Positions 35,432-44,906 of a DNA stretch of 64,000 bases are shown here, one piece after another; position 1 is the first letter of the stretch; each line of letters starts with the position of its first letter. Source of the stretch: Desulfosporosinus sp. Sb-LF (lineage in GTDB: Bacteria; Bacillota; Desulfitobacteriia; Desulfitobacteriales; Desulfitobacteriaceae); the NCBI RefSeq assembly GCF_004766055.1, contig NZ_SPQR01000006.1:186001-250000 (forward strand). Direction: 5' to 3'. A program made the translations under genes and the position numbers. The notes beneath the pieces were generated by a model, which had not been told where the DNA came from, ran no database searches, and saw only the letters and a list, made by a program, of their open reading frames with translations.

Positions 35432-36367
35432 ATGAAAGAAAAAAAGTTTAAACTAAGATATTGGTTTTGGGGTAGTTTGCTCATTGTTCTGGTCGCAGGA
35501 ATTTTGTGGTCCTATCGCTCCAGTCTTATGGCTGGAACGATAAAATCGGCCTTAGCCCAAACTGGAACGATTATCCATCAGCGAAAAGTTGCGGCAACAT
35601 TTGCCAATCAGGAGTGGCCAATACTTGCCCCATTTTCAGGAAAGGTTCAATTTGTAGGTGAAGATGGACAGCGCTTTAGACGTGGGGAAACGGTGGCAAC
35701 CCTCCAACCAGAAGGTGCGGCTCCTGGAACTAAACAGGAATATGTGATGAACCAAGCTATTTTGGCAGCAAATGGGGGGCTGTTCTTTCGCCAAAGTGAT
35801 GGCTTAGAATCCACTATGACCAGTGAAAATCTGAGCTCGATGGACTTGGGTAAGTTATTGGCCCAGACTGTCAATGTAAAAACCGCAGGAGCAACGGCGC
35901 AGGCGGGAGAAGTTGTGGGCAAAATTGTGAATAACCTTATTCCAACTGTGGCATTTTTAGAACTGCCCAGTATTGATGGGCTCATTGTTGGAAAAACGAT
36001 ACGCTTAACGGCTGGGGATCAAACGGTGAGTGCCAAAATCACACGAAAATCAGATAAACCGCTAGGTGTCGTTGTTCAGTTTCCCAATTATGTTGATGGG
36101 TCAGCGATCAATAGACGACAAGAGGTGACTTGGATCTACCAATCGCCGACAAATGGAGTTCTCGTTCCAAGGAGCGCACTTTGGACACAGGGAGAGGAGC
36201 TCGGAGTATTCCTGTGGAGCGAGGGAGTTGTGCACTTTAAGAAGGTGAAGGTCCTCGATGAAGATGACAATCAAGCCTGCATTGAAAATCTGCAAAGTGG
36301 TGTTCCTGTTGTGATCAACCCCCGCGACGGACTAGAAGGGTTAGTAGCCAACGTAAAAAATATTTAG
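35432..36367 (+). CDS. HlyD-like membrane fusion protein without a coiled-coil hairpin
   Basis: A 311-residue protein with an N-terminal anchor (FWGSLLIVLVAGILWSY), a lipoyl-like half (APFSGKVQFVGEDGQRFRRGETVATLQPEG), a central stretch without a clear helical hairpin, and a later region of beta-barrel type with TNGVLVPRSALWTQGEE and VINPRDGLEGLVANV near the end. No transporter gene lies next to it. It follows the kinase gene by 14 bp and precedes yggS, so it is in the division operon. It may be a partner or sensor accessory of the two-component system, but this is inference. Confidence 0.7.
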   Translation: MKEKKFKLRYWFWGSLLIVLVAGILWSYRSSLMAGTIKSALAQTGTIIHQRKVAATFANQEWPILAPFSGKVQFVGEDGQRFRRGETVATLQPEGAAPGTKQEYVMNQAILAANGGLFFRQSDGLESTMTSENLSSMDLGKLLAQTVNVKTAGATAQAGEVVGKIVNNLIPTVAFLELPSIDGLIVGKTIRLTAGDQTVSAKITRKSDKPLGVVVQFPNYVDGSAINRRQEVTWIYQSPTNGVLVPRSALWTQGEELGVFLWSEGVVHFKKVKVLDEDDNQACIENLQSGVPVVINPRDGLEGLVANVKNI

Positions 36368-36431
36368 GTTTGGGCTTCACAAGCAGGAAACGACGAAAGG
36401 GCGTAGAATTCATTGCGAAGGAGATATTCTA

Positions 36432-37130
36432 ATGTTGACAAATACGGGTGTTGAGCAAAACTTAGTCGAGGTTCGTCAGCGGATAGACCAAGCCATAGCG
36501 CGGAGTAAGAGGGACCCCCGTACTGTTCGATTATTGGCTGTGTCGAAGACCCAACCAGTATTACGTTTAGAGGAGGCTTATCAAGCTGGACAACGTGCCT
36601 TTGCTGAGAATCGTGTTCAAGAGTGGATGGAGAAAGCTCCAGTTCTTCCGAACGATTGCGAATGGCACCTGGTGGGAAGGCTACAGACAAACAAAGTGAA
36701 GTTTTTAGACCAAAATATTGCTATGATTCATTCGCTCGATCGGTATTCGTTATTGGAGGCACTTAACAAGCATGGCGAACGGTGTGCTAAGACCTGGACG
36801 ACACTTGTACAAGTAAATATTGCTCGGGACCCTGCAAAGGCAGGGCTCTTGCCTGAAGAAGTGCCAGACTTTTTAACTTCAATTAGGGATTACCCCCATA
36901 TCTTAGTTCGAGGGTTTATGACCATCGGGGCGTTGGAAGCCAGCTCGCTGGAAACTCAAGGCTTTTTCCAACAGCTTCGGGAACTTCGCGATACGTTGCA
37001 GTCCCGAAAATGGCCTGGAGTCGATTTGCGCGAGCTTTCAATGGGAATGAGTAGAGACTTCGAATTGGCGATCGAAGAAGGGGCAACTCTTGTCCGTGTA
37101 GGACGTCAGATTTTTGGAGAACGTAATTAA
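36432..37130 (+). CDS. ylmE: Pyridoxal-phosphate homeostasis protein YggS/YlmE
   Basis: A 232-residue PLP-binding protein of the alanine racemase fold without a second domain. The Schiff-base lysine is K39 in LLAVSKTQP, and family motifs are [31 protein letters not shown] and [28 protein letters not shown]. It manages free PLP levels and amino-acid homeostasis. It precedes sepF as in B. subtilis, 27 bp apart. Confidence 0.95.
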   Translation: MLTNTGVEQNLVEVRQRIDQAIARSKRDPRTVRLLAVSKTQPVLRLEEAYQAGQRAFAENRVQEWMEKAPVLPNDCEWHLVGRLQTNKVKFLDQNIAMIHSLDRYSLLEALNKHGERCAKTWTTLVQVNIARDPAKAGLLPEEVPDFLTSIRDYPHILVRGFMTIGALEASSLETQGFFQQLRELRDTLQSRKWPGVDLRELSMGMSRDFELAIEEGATLVRVGRQIFGERN

Positions 37131-37157
37131 TGTACCTGGAAAGGGAGGAACAATAAA

Positions 37158-37595
37158 TTGGCTAAGTTAATTGACAAAGTGATTGGGATTATGGGGTTCG
37201 CGGATGAAGAACCCGAAGAAGACATTTTTCAAGAAAATGATAGAGAAAAAAACGAGCAAGAAGAGGTGCGCACTAGCCGTAGGAATGCCCAGGTCGTAAG
37301 TATACACACTCAGAAACAAATGCGTGTGGTGGTGATGGAACCGAATTCCTTTGAAGAAGCTCAGAACATTGCGGATCAGCTGAAATCGCGCCGACCGGTT
37401 ATTGTTAATCTCGAGAATGCAGAAAAAATGTTAGCAAAACGGATCGTTGATTTTATTAGTGGGACAACCTATGCGTTAAATGGCAACATGCAAAAAGTAG
37501 GGAATGGAATATTCTTATTTGTACCAAATAACGTCGATATTTCTGGTGAGATGCGCGATGAACTGAAAGACAAAGGATTGTTTTGGCCGAAATAG
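37158..37595 (+). CDS. sepF: Cell division protein SepF
   Basis: A 145-residue protein with an N-terminal amphipathic helix (MAKLIDKVIGIMGF, membrane-binding), an acidic linker, and the SepF core (VVVMEPNSFEEAQNIADQLKSRRPVIVNLENAEKMLAKRIVDFISGTTYALNGNMQKVGNGIFLFVP). It anchors FtsZ to the membrane by binding the FtsZ C-terminal peptide. As no ftsA is visible in this window, SepF may be the main anchor. TTG start after GGGAGGAAC. Confidence 0.95.
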   Translation: MAKLIDKVIGIMGFADEEPEEDIFQENDREKNEQEEVRTSRRNAQVVSIHTQKQMRVVVMEPNSFEEAQNIADQLKSRRPVIVNLENAEKMLAKRIVDFISGTTYALNGNMQKVGNGIFLFVPNNVDISGEMRDELKDKGLFWPK

Positions 37596-37610
37596 GGAGG
37601 GATTCTAAAC

Positions 37611-37874
37611 GTGATTTCACTAATTGCTCAAATTGTTGATAAAGTGATAACTATCCTCATTTATGCGATCGTAATTCGAACGTTTCTTTCCTTCGTACCC
37701 CAATTGAAGTCCAACTATTTGATTAGCCTCCTCTATGATGTGACAGACCCCCTTCTAAAGCCGTTTCAACGGTTTCAGATCGGCGGACCAGCTATGGCGG
37801 TCGATTTTTCTCCGATCATTTCAATTATTGCGCTGAACCTGATTCAATCTTGGATTGTAAGGCCCTTTTTCTAA
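37611..37874 (+). CDS. ylmG: YggT-family membrane protein (YlmG)
   Basis: An 87-residue membrane protein with two spans (ISLIAQIVDKVITILIYAIVI and IISIIALNLIQSWIV) around the family motif YDVTDPLLKPFQRFQ. YggT/YlmG proteins cluster with sepF and are implicated in membrane organisation or division; the mechanism is unknown. GTG start after GGGAGGG. Its stop codon abuts the next start. Confidence 0.9.
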   Translation: MISLIAQIVDKVITILIYAIVIRTFLSFVPQLKSNYLISLLYDVTDPLLKPFQRFQIGGPAMAVDFSPIISIIALNLIQSWIVRPFF

Positions 37875-38672
37875 ATGAAACATTTAATGGATCGTAATGG
37901 GCTCGGATTTTGGAGCGAAAAAGAAGTGCGTTTAGAAGCTGCCCATCTATTAGACCAAGCCGATGCGGTGGTTCATGAGAGATCTAAACAAGTCACTCCT
38001 TTTTTGAGTTTTAGTATGCGGGAATGGATTGAAACCGTTCTTAGCAAGGAACATCTTGCTATAAAGGCGGAGGGAGGCTTTCCGGAGGCAGAGCGGGTTC
38101 GAATTCTTATAGGCCCTCAAGGGGAGCCTTTGAAGTCTGAGGATGCAAATGTCTCGCTTTTATGGGTCCTTCCAACGGATTCGCGTGTTCAGCTTGAACA
38201 TAGGCAGATATTAGGTTCCCTCATGGGTATGGGCTTCAAGAGGGATGTTTTTGGGGACATTCAAGCAGGGCAAAAGGGTCAATATATTGCAACCGCAACA
38301 GAGATTGTTCCTTTTTTATTGGGCCATTGGACACAAGCTGGGCGAGAGAAACTAAAAGTCTCACTATGTGGAGAGATTCCAGACCTGTATCCTGATTCGG
38401 GTGAAGAGCGTCGTATTACGGTTAATTCTTCTCGCATCGATGCGGTAATTGCCAACGCTTTTGGGGTTTCGAGGTCTAATGCGCTGGAATGGGTTACCCG
38501 AGGCAAGGTAAGCCGAAATGGACTTAGGGTAAGTAAAGCGGATACAGAAGTTCAGCCGGGGGATACCATCTCTTGCCGGGGGCAGGGGCGTATTAAGTTT
38601 TTGGAATGTTCTCAAACCCGTAAGGATCGAACTGCTTGGCAAATTGTACTTTTCCGGTCAAAACGGCCTTAG
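37875..38672 (+). CDS. ylmH: S4-domain RNA-binding protein YlmH
   Basis: A 265-residue protein of the YlmH family. The N-terminal part contains MDRNGLGFWSEKEVRLEAAHLLDQAD and a central domain with LLWVLPTDSRVQLEHRQILGSLMGMGFKRDVFGDI. The C-terminal S4 domain is at residues about 180-245 (INSSRIDAVIANAFGVSRSNALEWVTRGKVSRNGL). In Firmicutes YlmH binds ribosomes or tRNA on stalled 50S subunits, supporting ribosome quality control. The ATG at 37875 touches the previous stop and lacks a clear ribosome binding site, so coupling or a start at 37887 is possible. Confidence 0.93.
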   Translation: MKHLMDRNGLGFWSEKEVRLEAAHLLDQADAVVHERSKQVTPFLSFSMREWIETVLSKEHLAIKAEGGFPEAERVRILIGPQGEPLKSEDANVSLLWVLPTDSRVQLEHRQILGSLMGMGFKRDVFGDIQAGQKGQYIATATEIVPFLLGHWTQAGREKLKVSLCGEIPDLYPDSGEERRITVNSSRIDAVIANAFGVSRSNALEWVTRGKVSRNGLRVSKADTEVQPGDTISCRGQGRIKFLECSQTRKDRTAWQIVLFRSKRP

Positions 38673-38683
38673 GAGGGAATACG

Positions 38684-39145
38684 ATGCAAATGACTCCTCT
38701 TGATATACGCAATAAAACCTTCCGCAAAGGGGTACGAGGTTATCAGTGCGGGGAAGTGGAGAAGTTTCTTGAAACCGTGAGTCAGGAATTTGAATCTGCG
38801 TATGCGGAGAACTTCGAACTTCGCGAAAAGACAAAAGGGTTAGAATCGGAGGTCAGCCATTATCGTCAGATAGAGAACACCTTGCAACAAACTCTAGTCC
38901 TAGCTCAACAAACGGCAGAAGAGGTTAAGCAGGCCGCACGTCATGAAGCTGAACTTTTGTTGAGGGAAGCAGAACAGAAAAAATTGATCAAGGTGTCTGA
39001 GGCTGAAAAAAAATATGAAGAAATTCAAGAGCAAATTCTGGAACTATCGCGGAATCGTGATTTGCTCCGAACTCAACTCAAGTCTTTTCTGCTTACCCAC
39101 CTAGATTTGGCAAATTCACAGGATCGAAAAGAAGGCATAGCTTGA
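38684..39145 (+). CDS. divIVA: Cell-pole and division protein DivIVA
   Basis: A 153-residue coiled-coil protein. The N-terminal membrane-binding domain reads MTPLDIRNKTFRKGVRGYQCGEVEKFLE, with the Phe-Arg pair used to insert into curved membranes. Two coiled coils follow (about residues 30-75 and 85-145). DivIVA recruits Min proteins and organises the pole during sporulation. The ATG at 38684 follows AGGAGGG and was chosen over an earlier in-frame start inside ylmH. Confidence 0.95.
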   Translation: MQMTPLDIRNKTFRKGVRGYQCGEVEKFLETVSQEFESAYAENFELREKTKGLESEVSHYRQIENTLQQTLVLAQQTAEEVKQAARHEAELLLREAEQKKLIKVSEAEKKYEEIQEQILELSRNRDLLRTQLKSFLLTHLDLANSQDRKEGIA

Positions 39146-39164
39146 GAGCTCAGAGTGCCTGAGG

Positions 39165-39194
39165 TTGCGAATCAGCTTGGTTTCGTGGTAAAAT
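39165..39194 (+). promoter_or_regulatory. Candidate promoter for the gene at 39233
   Basis: TTGCGA and TAAAAT are separated by 18 bp, about 40 bp before the next start codon. The -35 is weak. Confidence 0.35.
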
Positions 39195-39232
39195 GATAAA
39201 TAGATAACTTTGAAGGAGAAGGATTGTCATCA

Positions 39233-39706
39233 ATGAATAGATTAATTAGTGAGATACCTCCCGACTTTCTCATTCAAGGATTTGGGTTGCATCAGGATGA
39301 GAATAATGTTTACGTTGGGAAGGTAGGAGGACAAGAAGTTCAACTTTTATCTTCAATCAACGATTTGCCGGTAGATACAAAGGATGAAAAAATTTTTACT
39401 GTTGGATTTGCCGAAGCAAGCCATCATTTTCGCCCAGGGGATGTCTTGATGACTGGAAGCGATGATTTACTTGATCGTGCATTTCAGGCCATGGATGAAA
39501 TGGAGCAACGTGGCGTTGTCGTCAGTTTAACGCCCTCTCAAGATTCCACGCACTTATACTTTTCTAAGGAACATATGGATCCCTTTGTTCAGGAATGGAA
39601 GAGCCAGAAAATTTCATTTCTGTGTCTGTGGATGGTAGATCCGATTGAATCGGAAGGACGAGCGAAGCTTGTCACTATCTTACGAAGGGTTATCTTTAAA
39701 GGATAA
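39233..39706 (+). CDS. Conserved-looking hypothetical protein between divIVA and ileS
   Basis: A 157-residue soluble protein that I do not recognise. It is mixed alpha/beta with no membrane span or signal peptide. It opens LISEIPPDFLIQGFGLHQD, includes RPGDVLMTGSDDLLDRAFQAMDEMEQRGVVVSLTP, and closes FLCLWMVDPIESEGRAKLVTILRR. It has one Cys and no obvious catalytic motif. AGAAGGA lies 9 nt before the ATG; a TTG at 39224 is an alternative start. It stands 88 bp after divIVA and 30 bp before the ileS leader, and may be a late addition to this segment. Confidence 0.7.
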   Translation: MNRLISEIPPDFLIQGFGLHQDENNVYVGKVGGQEVQLLSSINDLPVDTKDEKIFTVGFAEASHHFRPGDVLMTGSDDLLDRAFQAMDEMEQRGVVVSLTPSQDSTHLYFSKEHMDPFVQEWKSQKISFLCLWMVDPIESEGRAKLVTILRRVIFKG

Positions 39707-39736
39707 AACTAGCGACAAGAATTAAATTTCGTAGAA

Positions 39737-39958
39737 CACATTGAAAAGGACAGTCTTTGTCAAACGCTTCAACAGCGAGCGGGAAATGGTGTGAACCCGT
39801 GAGGTGTGACTGAGAAAATCCCCTTGGAGTGAAGGGCTGAAATCAGAGTAGGCTGCTTTCGGTTTGTCCCCGTTATCAGACTTCCAAGTGGCTAGTTATG
39901 GCGACAAGGGTGGTACTGCGAGTGATCTCGTCCCTTTTTATGAGGGACGAGATTTTTG
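39737..39958 (+). promoter_or_regulatory. T-box leader controlling ileS
   Basis: The T-box sequence AGGGTGGTACTGCG occurs near 39907-39920, followed by a terminator hairpin of 11 bp (39925-39935 with 39943-39953) and a T run. Upstream stem I contains GAAATCAGAGTAGG, in which ATC (39842-39844) is the likely specifier codon for isoleucine. Uncharged tRNA-Ile would stabilise the antiterminator and allow ileS transcription. Confidence 0.9.
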
Positions 39959-40068
39959 ATATTTATTGAACTAACCTATTCCTCAACGTGTGAATATCGC
40001 ACATTTAGTTATGGATAAGGTAGTTGTCTTTACCTGTGTTTTTGGTTAATCAAAGGAGGAAATTATAA

Positions 40069-42831
40069 ATGGACTATCGCAATACACTGAATTTACCCGA
40101 AACAGATTTCCCAATGCGGGGAAATCTTCCCCAAAGGGAACCGGAAATCTTGAAATCATGGGAAGAAGAGAAACTTTACGCAAAGGTTCAAAAAGCACGT
40201 GCAGGACGACCAAAATTTATTCTTCATGACGGTCCACCATATGCTAATGGGGATATACATCTTGGACATGCCATCAATAAGGTATTGAAGGATGTTATCA
40301 TCAAATACAAGACCATGATGGGTTTTGATGCGCCTTATGTGCCAGGATGGGATACCCATGGACTTCCTATCGAGCAACAAGTCATTAAGAAATTAGGCGT
40401 AAACCGTCATGCGGTATCTGCACTGGAATTCCGACAGAAATGTAAGGACTATGCTGAGAAATATGTAGGGATTCAGCGTGAGGAATTCAAACGGCTTGGA
40501 GTACGCGGAGATTGGGAACATCCTTACCTCACCTTGCAAAAGGAGTATGAGGCAGCTCAAATTGGGGTTTTTGGTGATATGACCAAAAAAGGCTATATTT
40601 ATAAAGGGTTAAAACCTGTCTACTGGTGCCCTTCCTGTGAGACAGCATTAGCTGAAGCGGAAATTGAATATGCGGATAAGCCCGCCACGGCGATTTATGT
40701 TAAATTTGCGGTACGTGATGGGTTGAACGTGCTTGCCGAAGAGAATACTTTCGTGGTCATTTGGACCACAACTCCTTGGACCCTTCCAGCGAACCTAGCG
40801 ATCAGTGTACACCCAGAGTTAACGTATGTCGTTGTCACTGCCCAACAAGAACATTGGGTCGTCGCTGAGGGGATGTTGGAGTCCTTACGCTCCCTCTGGA
40901 AGCTAGAACTTCCAGTTGAAAAGACACTCTCTGGTAAAGAACTTGAAGGTGTGATTTGTCGAAATCCGCTCATTGACCGAGACTCCGTGGTGATTTGCGG
41001 GGAACATGTTACCTTAGAAGCCGGCACAGGCTGTGTTCATACCGCGCCAGGCCATGGAGAAGATGACTTTTTGGTTGGGAAGAACTATGGGTTACCTGTC
41101 TTATGTCCAGTTGACCATCAAGGAAAATTCACGTCAGAAGGCGGAGTGTATGTTGGTCTTAAAACTGGAAAAGCAAATCCTGTGATTGTAGAGGACCTCA
41201 AGAAAACCGGAGATCTTGTGCTTGAGGAAACAATTGAGCACAGTTATCCTCATTGTTGGCGTTGCAAGAGCCCGATCATTTTCCGAGCAACAGAACAATG
41301 GTTTGCCTCCATTGATGGATTTCGCCAAGTAGCACTAGATGAGATTGAGAAGGTTCGCTGGATTCCCGCTTGGGGAAGAGATCGGATCTATAACATGATA
41401 GCAGACCGGGGAGACTGGTGTATTTCCCGGCAAAGGACTTGGGGGGTTCCTATTCCCATCTTCTACTGTGAGGATTGTGGAAAAGTGTTGGTGAATGACC
41501 AAACCATCGCAAAAGTTCAGGACTTTTTCCGTCAAGAAGGATCGGATGCTTGGTTCGCCCATTCTGCTAATGAATTGTTGCCAGAAGGGACCGCTTGTGA
41601 TTGTGGTAGTACCAAATTCCGTAAAGAGACGGATATCATGGACGTTTGGTTTGATTCCGGTACAAGCCATGCTGGCGTCTTGAAGCAGCGGAGTGAACTT
41701 TCTTGGCCAGCAGATCTCTACCTAGAAGGTTCAGATCAGCACCGCGGTTGGTTCAATTCTTCTCTATCAACGTCAGTGGCCGCTTTTGGTCAAGCTCCCT
41801 ATCGTAGCGTACTAACCCACGGCTTTGTGGTCGATGAGCAGGGGCGCAAGATGTCTAAATCGCTGGGCAATGGGGTTGATCCTCTTAAGGTTGTACAAGA
41901 ATTAGGCGCAGACATTTTGAGGCTTTGGGTTAGTTCTGTGGATTATAAGAATGACGTGGCTGCTTCTCCGCGTATTATGAAGCAAATGTCTGAAGCCTAT
42001 CGTAAAATCCGAAATACCCTGCGTTTCTTGTTGAGTAACCTCAATGATTTCGATCCTGCTAAAGACAAGGTGACTTATCAAGAACTTCAGGAAATTGATC
42101 GGTGGGCTTTGCTTAAACTTTCTAAAGTGGTTGAACGCGTGCTCCAGGGGTATGAGACTTATGAATTCCACTGGGTTTACCATACGATTCATAATTTCTG
42201 TACCATTGAATTAAGCGCCGTTTATCTGGATATTGTTAAGGACAGACTTTATGTAGAAGGAAAAACATCACTCCTTCGTCGCTCTGCCCAGACAGTTTTA
42301 TACGAAGTCCTTGATGCTTTGGTTCGCCTTTTAGCTCCGGTCTTGTCGTTCATGACTGAAGAAATCTGGCCGTATATTCCTGGAGATAAGAACGCAGAAA
42401 ATGTTCAAATAGCTGAAATGCCAAAGGTAAATTCGGAATGGATGAATGAAAAGATCGCTGACCTTTGGGATCAGATCTTGGAGTTACGGGCCGATGTTTC
42501 CAAAGTCTTGGAAAAAGCGCGTCAGGAAAAATTAATTAATCATCCGTTAACTGCACAAGTGGATCTTTATCCGACTGAAGTTCAATATGAATTCCTGCAA
42601 AAAGTCCCGAATCTTGCAGAAATCTTTATTGTTTCCAATCTAACTGTCCATGGGCCTCAGGAAGAAAGGCCAGAAGGTGTACAACCTGCGGAAGGTCACG
42701 AGGGTTTGGGGATTCTAGTACAGCCAGCCAAAGGGGAAAAATGTGAGCGTTGCTGGATGTTTCACGAGGAAGTTGGAAAGAATTTAGAGCATCCCACGAT
42801 CTGTCCGCGTTGTAGTACTGTAGTTAGGTAA
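40069..42831 (+). CDS. ileS: Isoleucyl-tRNA synthetase
   Basis: A 920-residue class I synthetase charging tRNA-Ile. It has the HIGH motif H64-LGH67 ([12 protein letters not shown]), the CP1 editing domain ([28 protein letters not shown]), the [14 protein letters not shown] segment, KMSKS at 594-598 ([14 protein letters not shown]) and C-terminal zinc fingers [12 protein letters not shown] and CPRC. The lengths and the C-terminal zinc domain are typical of bacterial type 1 IleRS. It is preceded by its T-box. Confidence 0.98.
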   Translation: MDYRNTLNLPETDFPMRGNLPQREPEILKSWEEEKLYAKVQKARAGRPKFILHDGPPYANGDIHLGHAINKVLKDVIIKYKTMMGFDAPYVPGWDTHGLPIEQQVIKKLGVNRHAVSALEFRQKCKDYAEKYVGIQREEFKRLGVRGDWEHPYLTLQKEYEAAQIGVFGDMTKKGYIYKGLKPVYWCPSCETALAEAEIEYADKPATAIYVKFAVRDGLNVLAEENTFVVIWTTTPWTLPANLAISVHPELTYVVVTAQQEHWVVAEGMLESLRSLWKLELPVEKTLSGKELEGVICRNPLIDRDSVVICGEHVTLEAGTGCVHTAPGHGEDDFLVGKNYGLPVLCPVDHQGKFTSEGGVYVGLKTGKANPVIVEDLKKTGDLVLEETIEHSYPHCWRCKSPIIFRATEQWFASIDGFRQVALDEIEKVRWIPAWGRDRIYNMIADRGDWCISRQRTWGVPIPIFYCEDCGKVLVNDQTIAKVQDFFRQEGSDAWFAHSANELLPEGTACDCGSTKFRKETDIMDVWFDSGTSHAGVLKQRSELSWPADLYLEGSDQHRGWFNSSLSTSVAAFGQAPYRSVLTHGFVVDEQGRKMSKSLGNGVDPLKVVQELGADILRLWVSSVDYKNDVAASPRIMKQMSEAYRKIRNTLRFLLSNLNDFDPAKDKVTYQELQEIDRWALLKLSKVVERVLQGYETYEFHWVYHTIHNFCTIELSAVYLDIVKDRLYVEGKTSLLRRSAQTVLYEVLDALVRLLAPVLSFMTEEIWPYIPGDKNAENVQIAEMPKVNSEWMNEKIADLWDQILELRADVSKVLEKARQEKLINHPLTAQVDLYPTEVQYEFLQKVPNLAEIFIVSNLTVHGPQEERPEGVQPAEGHEGLGILVQPAKGEKCERCWMFHEEVGKNLEHPTICPRCSTVVR

Positions 42832-42963
42832 GTTTAAGGATTGTCTGATACCAATACGGAAATTCCATTAGTTTTCGTCAGATCATTGAAGCCTTCATTG
42901 CTTATACGCCCATTAGTGATTAGCTTTTGTAATAATCTTGGAAAATTTAGAAGAAGAAGTTAC

Positions 42964-42992
42964 TAGACTAATTAAGGGAAAAGGCATATTAT
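42964..42992 (+). promoter_or_regulatory. Candidate promoter of the glycine cleavage operon
   Basis: TAGACT and TATTAT are separated by 17 bp and would start transcription near 42999, about 30 nt before the riboswitch. I see nothing else in the 42832-43020 stretch. Confidence 0.35.
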
Positions 42993-43031
42993 ATTGAATA
43001 ATAGCTAAATAATTAATATCGGATGATTCTA

Positions 43032-43244
43032 GTGGGAGAGAGCTGGGAGAACCAGTCGCCGAAGGAGAAAATCCCTTGAAATCGCTTTTCAGGGGGGGAA
43101 ACTCTCAGGCAAACGTACTGCTAGATGACGATACTCTGGAGAGTTTCTCTTTATAGAGAACACCAAAGGGGAAGCCGGAGACGGCGAATCTCTCAGGTTC
43201 AAGGACAGAGGAAGTGCGATAATGCACCTCCTCTGTCCTTTTTT
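43032..43244 (+). promoter_or_regulatory. Tandem glycine riboswitch with terminator
   Basis: Two glycine aptamers follow each other. The first is about 43032-43143 (GGGAGAGAGCTGGGAGA, GCCGAAGGAGAAAAT, AAACTCTCAGGCAAA, ending CTCTGGAGAG). The second is about 43150-43200 (CACCAAAGGGGAAGCCGG, GGCGAATCTCTCAGG). A hairpin GGACAGAGG/CCTCTGTCC (43203-43238) with an inner GTGC/GCAC stem and a T run ends it. Glycine is expected to disrupt this terminator and switch on gcvT-gcvPB. Confidence 0.93.
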
Positions 43245-43357
43245 AGTGTATTAAGATGACAGCTGACTCATTGTGAAAGCCCTATGGGAGTTTTTAGTTG
43301 CCAACTATTACTTACTGAGTACTAACCAGGTGACAAAGTTGAGGAGGTTATAACAAA

Positions 43358-44452
43358 ATGATTGAAACGAAACGAACTCCTCTTTATGAGGAACATCTGG
43401 CAGCAAAGGCCAAACTAATCGACTTTGGTGGATGGGAGATGCCTGTCCAATATGTTGGCGTTATTGATGAACACCATGCGGTTCGTACAAAAGCAGGGCT
43501 TTTCGATGTTTCACATATGGGAGAGGTCGATGTTCGCGGTAAAGAAGCACTGGCTTATGTACAAAAGTTGATTACCAATGATGTAAGTAAGCTCCAAGAT
43601 GGCAAAATTCTCTATTCTCCTATGTGCTATCCAAACGGCGGAATCGTCGATGATTTACTTGTTTATTGTTATAATCGAGAACATTTCTTTATCGTCGTTA
43701 ATGCTTCTAACACAGATAAGGATTACGAATGGATGGTGGAGCAAACTAAAGAATACGACGTGGTTGTTGAAAACGTTTCCGATCAGTATGCCCAACTTGC
43801 TTTACAAGGGCCTTTAGCTGAAACTATTTTGCAACGTATTACAAACGTCAATTTGGCACAAATTAAATACTATGGGTTTACACATGGAGATGTTAATGGT
43901 GTGCCATGCTTGATTTCACGCACCGGTTATACTGGCGAGGATGGATTTGAAATCTATGTTTCTCCCGAATTGGGAAGAGGATTATGGCAGAAGATTCTAG
44001 AAATTGGTGCTCCGGAAGGTGTGCAGCCGATTGGCTTGGGAGCCCGTGACACATTGCGTTTTGAAGCTCGTCTTCCTCTGTATGGCAATGAGTTAGGAGC
44101 GGAAATCTCTCCGTTGGAAGCAGGGCTTGGTGTCTTTGTTAAATTAGATAAAGCGGATTTTATCGGAAGGGACGCACTTCTAGCCCAAAAGGAACAAGGG
44201 GTATCTCGTAAGTTGGTAGGTCTTGAAATGATCGGTCGAGGAATTGCCCGCTCCCATTACCCACTTCAAAAAAACGGTGAAGAAATCGGATTTGTTACTT
44301 CAGGCTCTTTTTCGCCAACCCTTAACAAAAACATTGCTTTGGGCCTCGTCCACTCGGATTTAGCGGTTCAGGGCGAGATTTTAGACGTCATGATTCGTGG
44401 GAAAGCCGTGCAAGCCAAGATTATTCCCTCTTTGTTTTATAAACGAGGGTAA
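43358..44452 (+). CDS. gcvT: Glycine cleavage system T protein (aminomethyltransferase)
   Basis: A 364-residue folate enzyme that moves the methylene group from the lipoyl arm of H protein to tetrahydrofolate, releasing ammonia. Motifs are [55 protein letters not shown] and [21 protein letters not shown]. The start follows GAGGAGG. First of four structural genes behind the riboswitch. Confidence 0.97.
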   Translation: MIETKRTPLYEEHLAAKAKLIDFGGWEMPVQYVGVIDEHHAVRTKAGLFDVSHMGEVDVRGKEALAYVQKLITNDVSKLQDGKILYSPMCYPNGGIVDDLLVYCYNREHFFIVVNASNTDKDYEWMVEQTKEYDVVVENVSDQYAQLALQGPLAETILQRITNVNLAQIKYYGFTHGDVNGVPCLISRTGYTGEDGFEIYVSPELGRGLWQKILEIGAPEGVQPIGLGARDTLRFEARLPLYGNELGAEISPLEAGLGVFVKLDKADFIGRDALLAQKEQGVSRKLVGLEMIGRGIARSHYPLQKNGEEIGFVTSGSFSPTLNKNIALGLVHSDLAVQGEILDVMIRGKAVQAKIIPSLFYKRG

Positions 44453-44518
44453 AAACGGAAAATGACTGTTATGCATTAAAAACTAGGTAAAAATAAAAAT
44501 TTTAGGAGGATGATTTTA

Positions 44519-44905
44519 ATGAATCCAGTAGAATTGAGCTATAGCAAAGACCATGAATATGCGAAAGTAGAAGGAAACGTCGTTGAGTTTGGGATTACAG
44601 ATCACGCACAGGAAAGTCTTGGGGATGTTGTATTTGTCGAGCTTCCTGATGTTGGCGCGACGGTGACTGCCGGGAAGTCCTATGGAACGGTGGAATCGGT
44701 GAAAGCAGTTTCTGATATCTTGGCTTCTGTCAGTGGAAAAGTGGTTGAAGTCAATACTCTTGTCTTGGATACACCCGAATTGCTAAACAGTGATCCCTAC
44801 GGTGAAGGCTGGTTAATTAAGGTCGAAGCTGAGGATTTGTCTCCTCTCAAAAGTATGATGACGGCTGAAGAATACGAAGCATTTTTAGCAGAGGAGGAAC
44901 ATTAG
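44519..44905 (+). CDS. gcvH: Glycine cleavage system H protein
   Basis: A 128-residue lipoyl carrier that shuttles the aminomethyl group between P, T and L proteins. The lipoylated lysine is K62 in [11 protein letters not shown]-terminal [39 protein letters not shown] and C-terminal [26 protein letters not shown] are typical. The ATG at 44519 follows AGGAGGATGA. It is 1 bp from gcvPA. Confidence 0.97.
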   Translation: MNPVELSYSKDHEYAKVEGNVVEFGITDHAQESLGDVVFVELPDVGATVTAGKSYGTVESVKAVSDILASVSGKVVEVNTLVLDTPELLNSDPYGEGWLIKVEAEDLSPLKSMMTAEEYEAFLAEEEH

Positions 44906-44906
44906 A

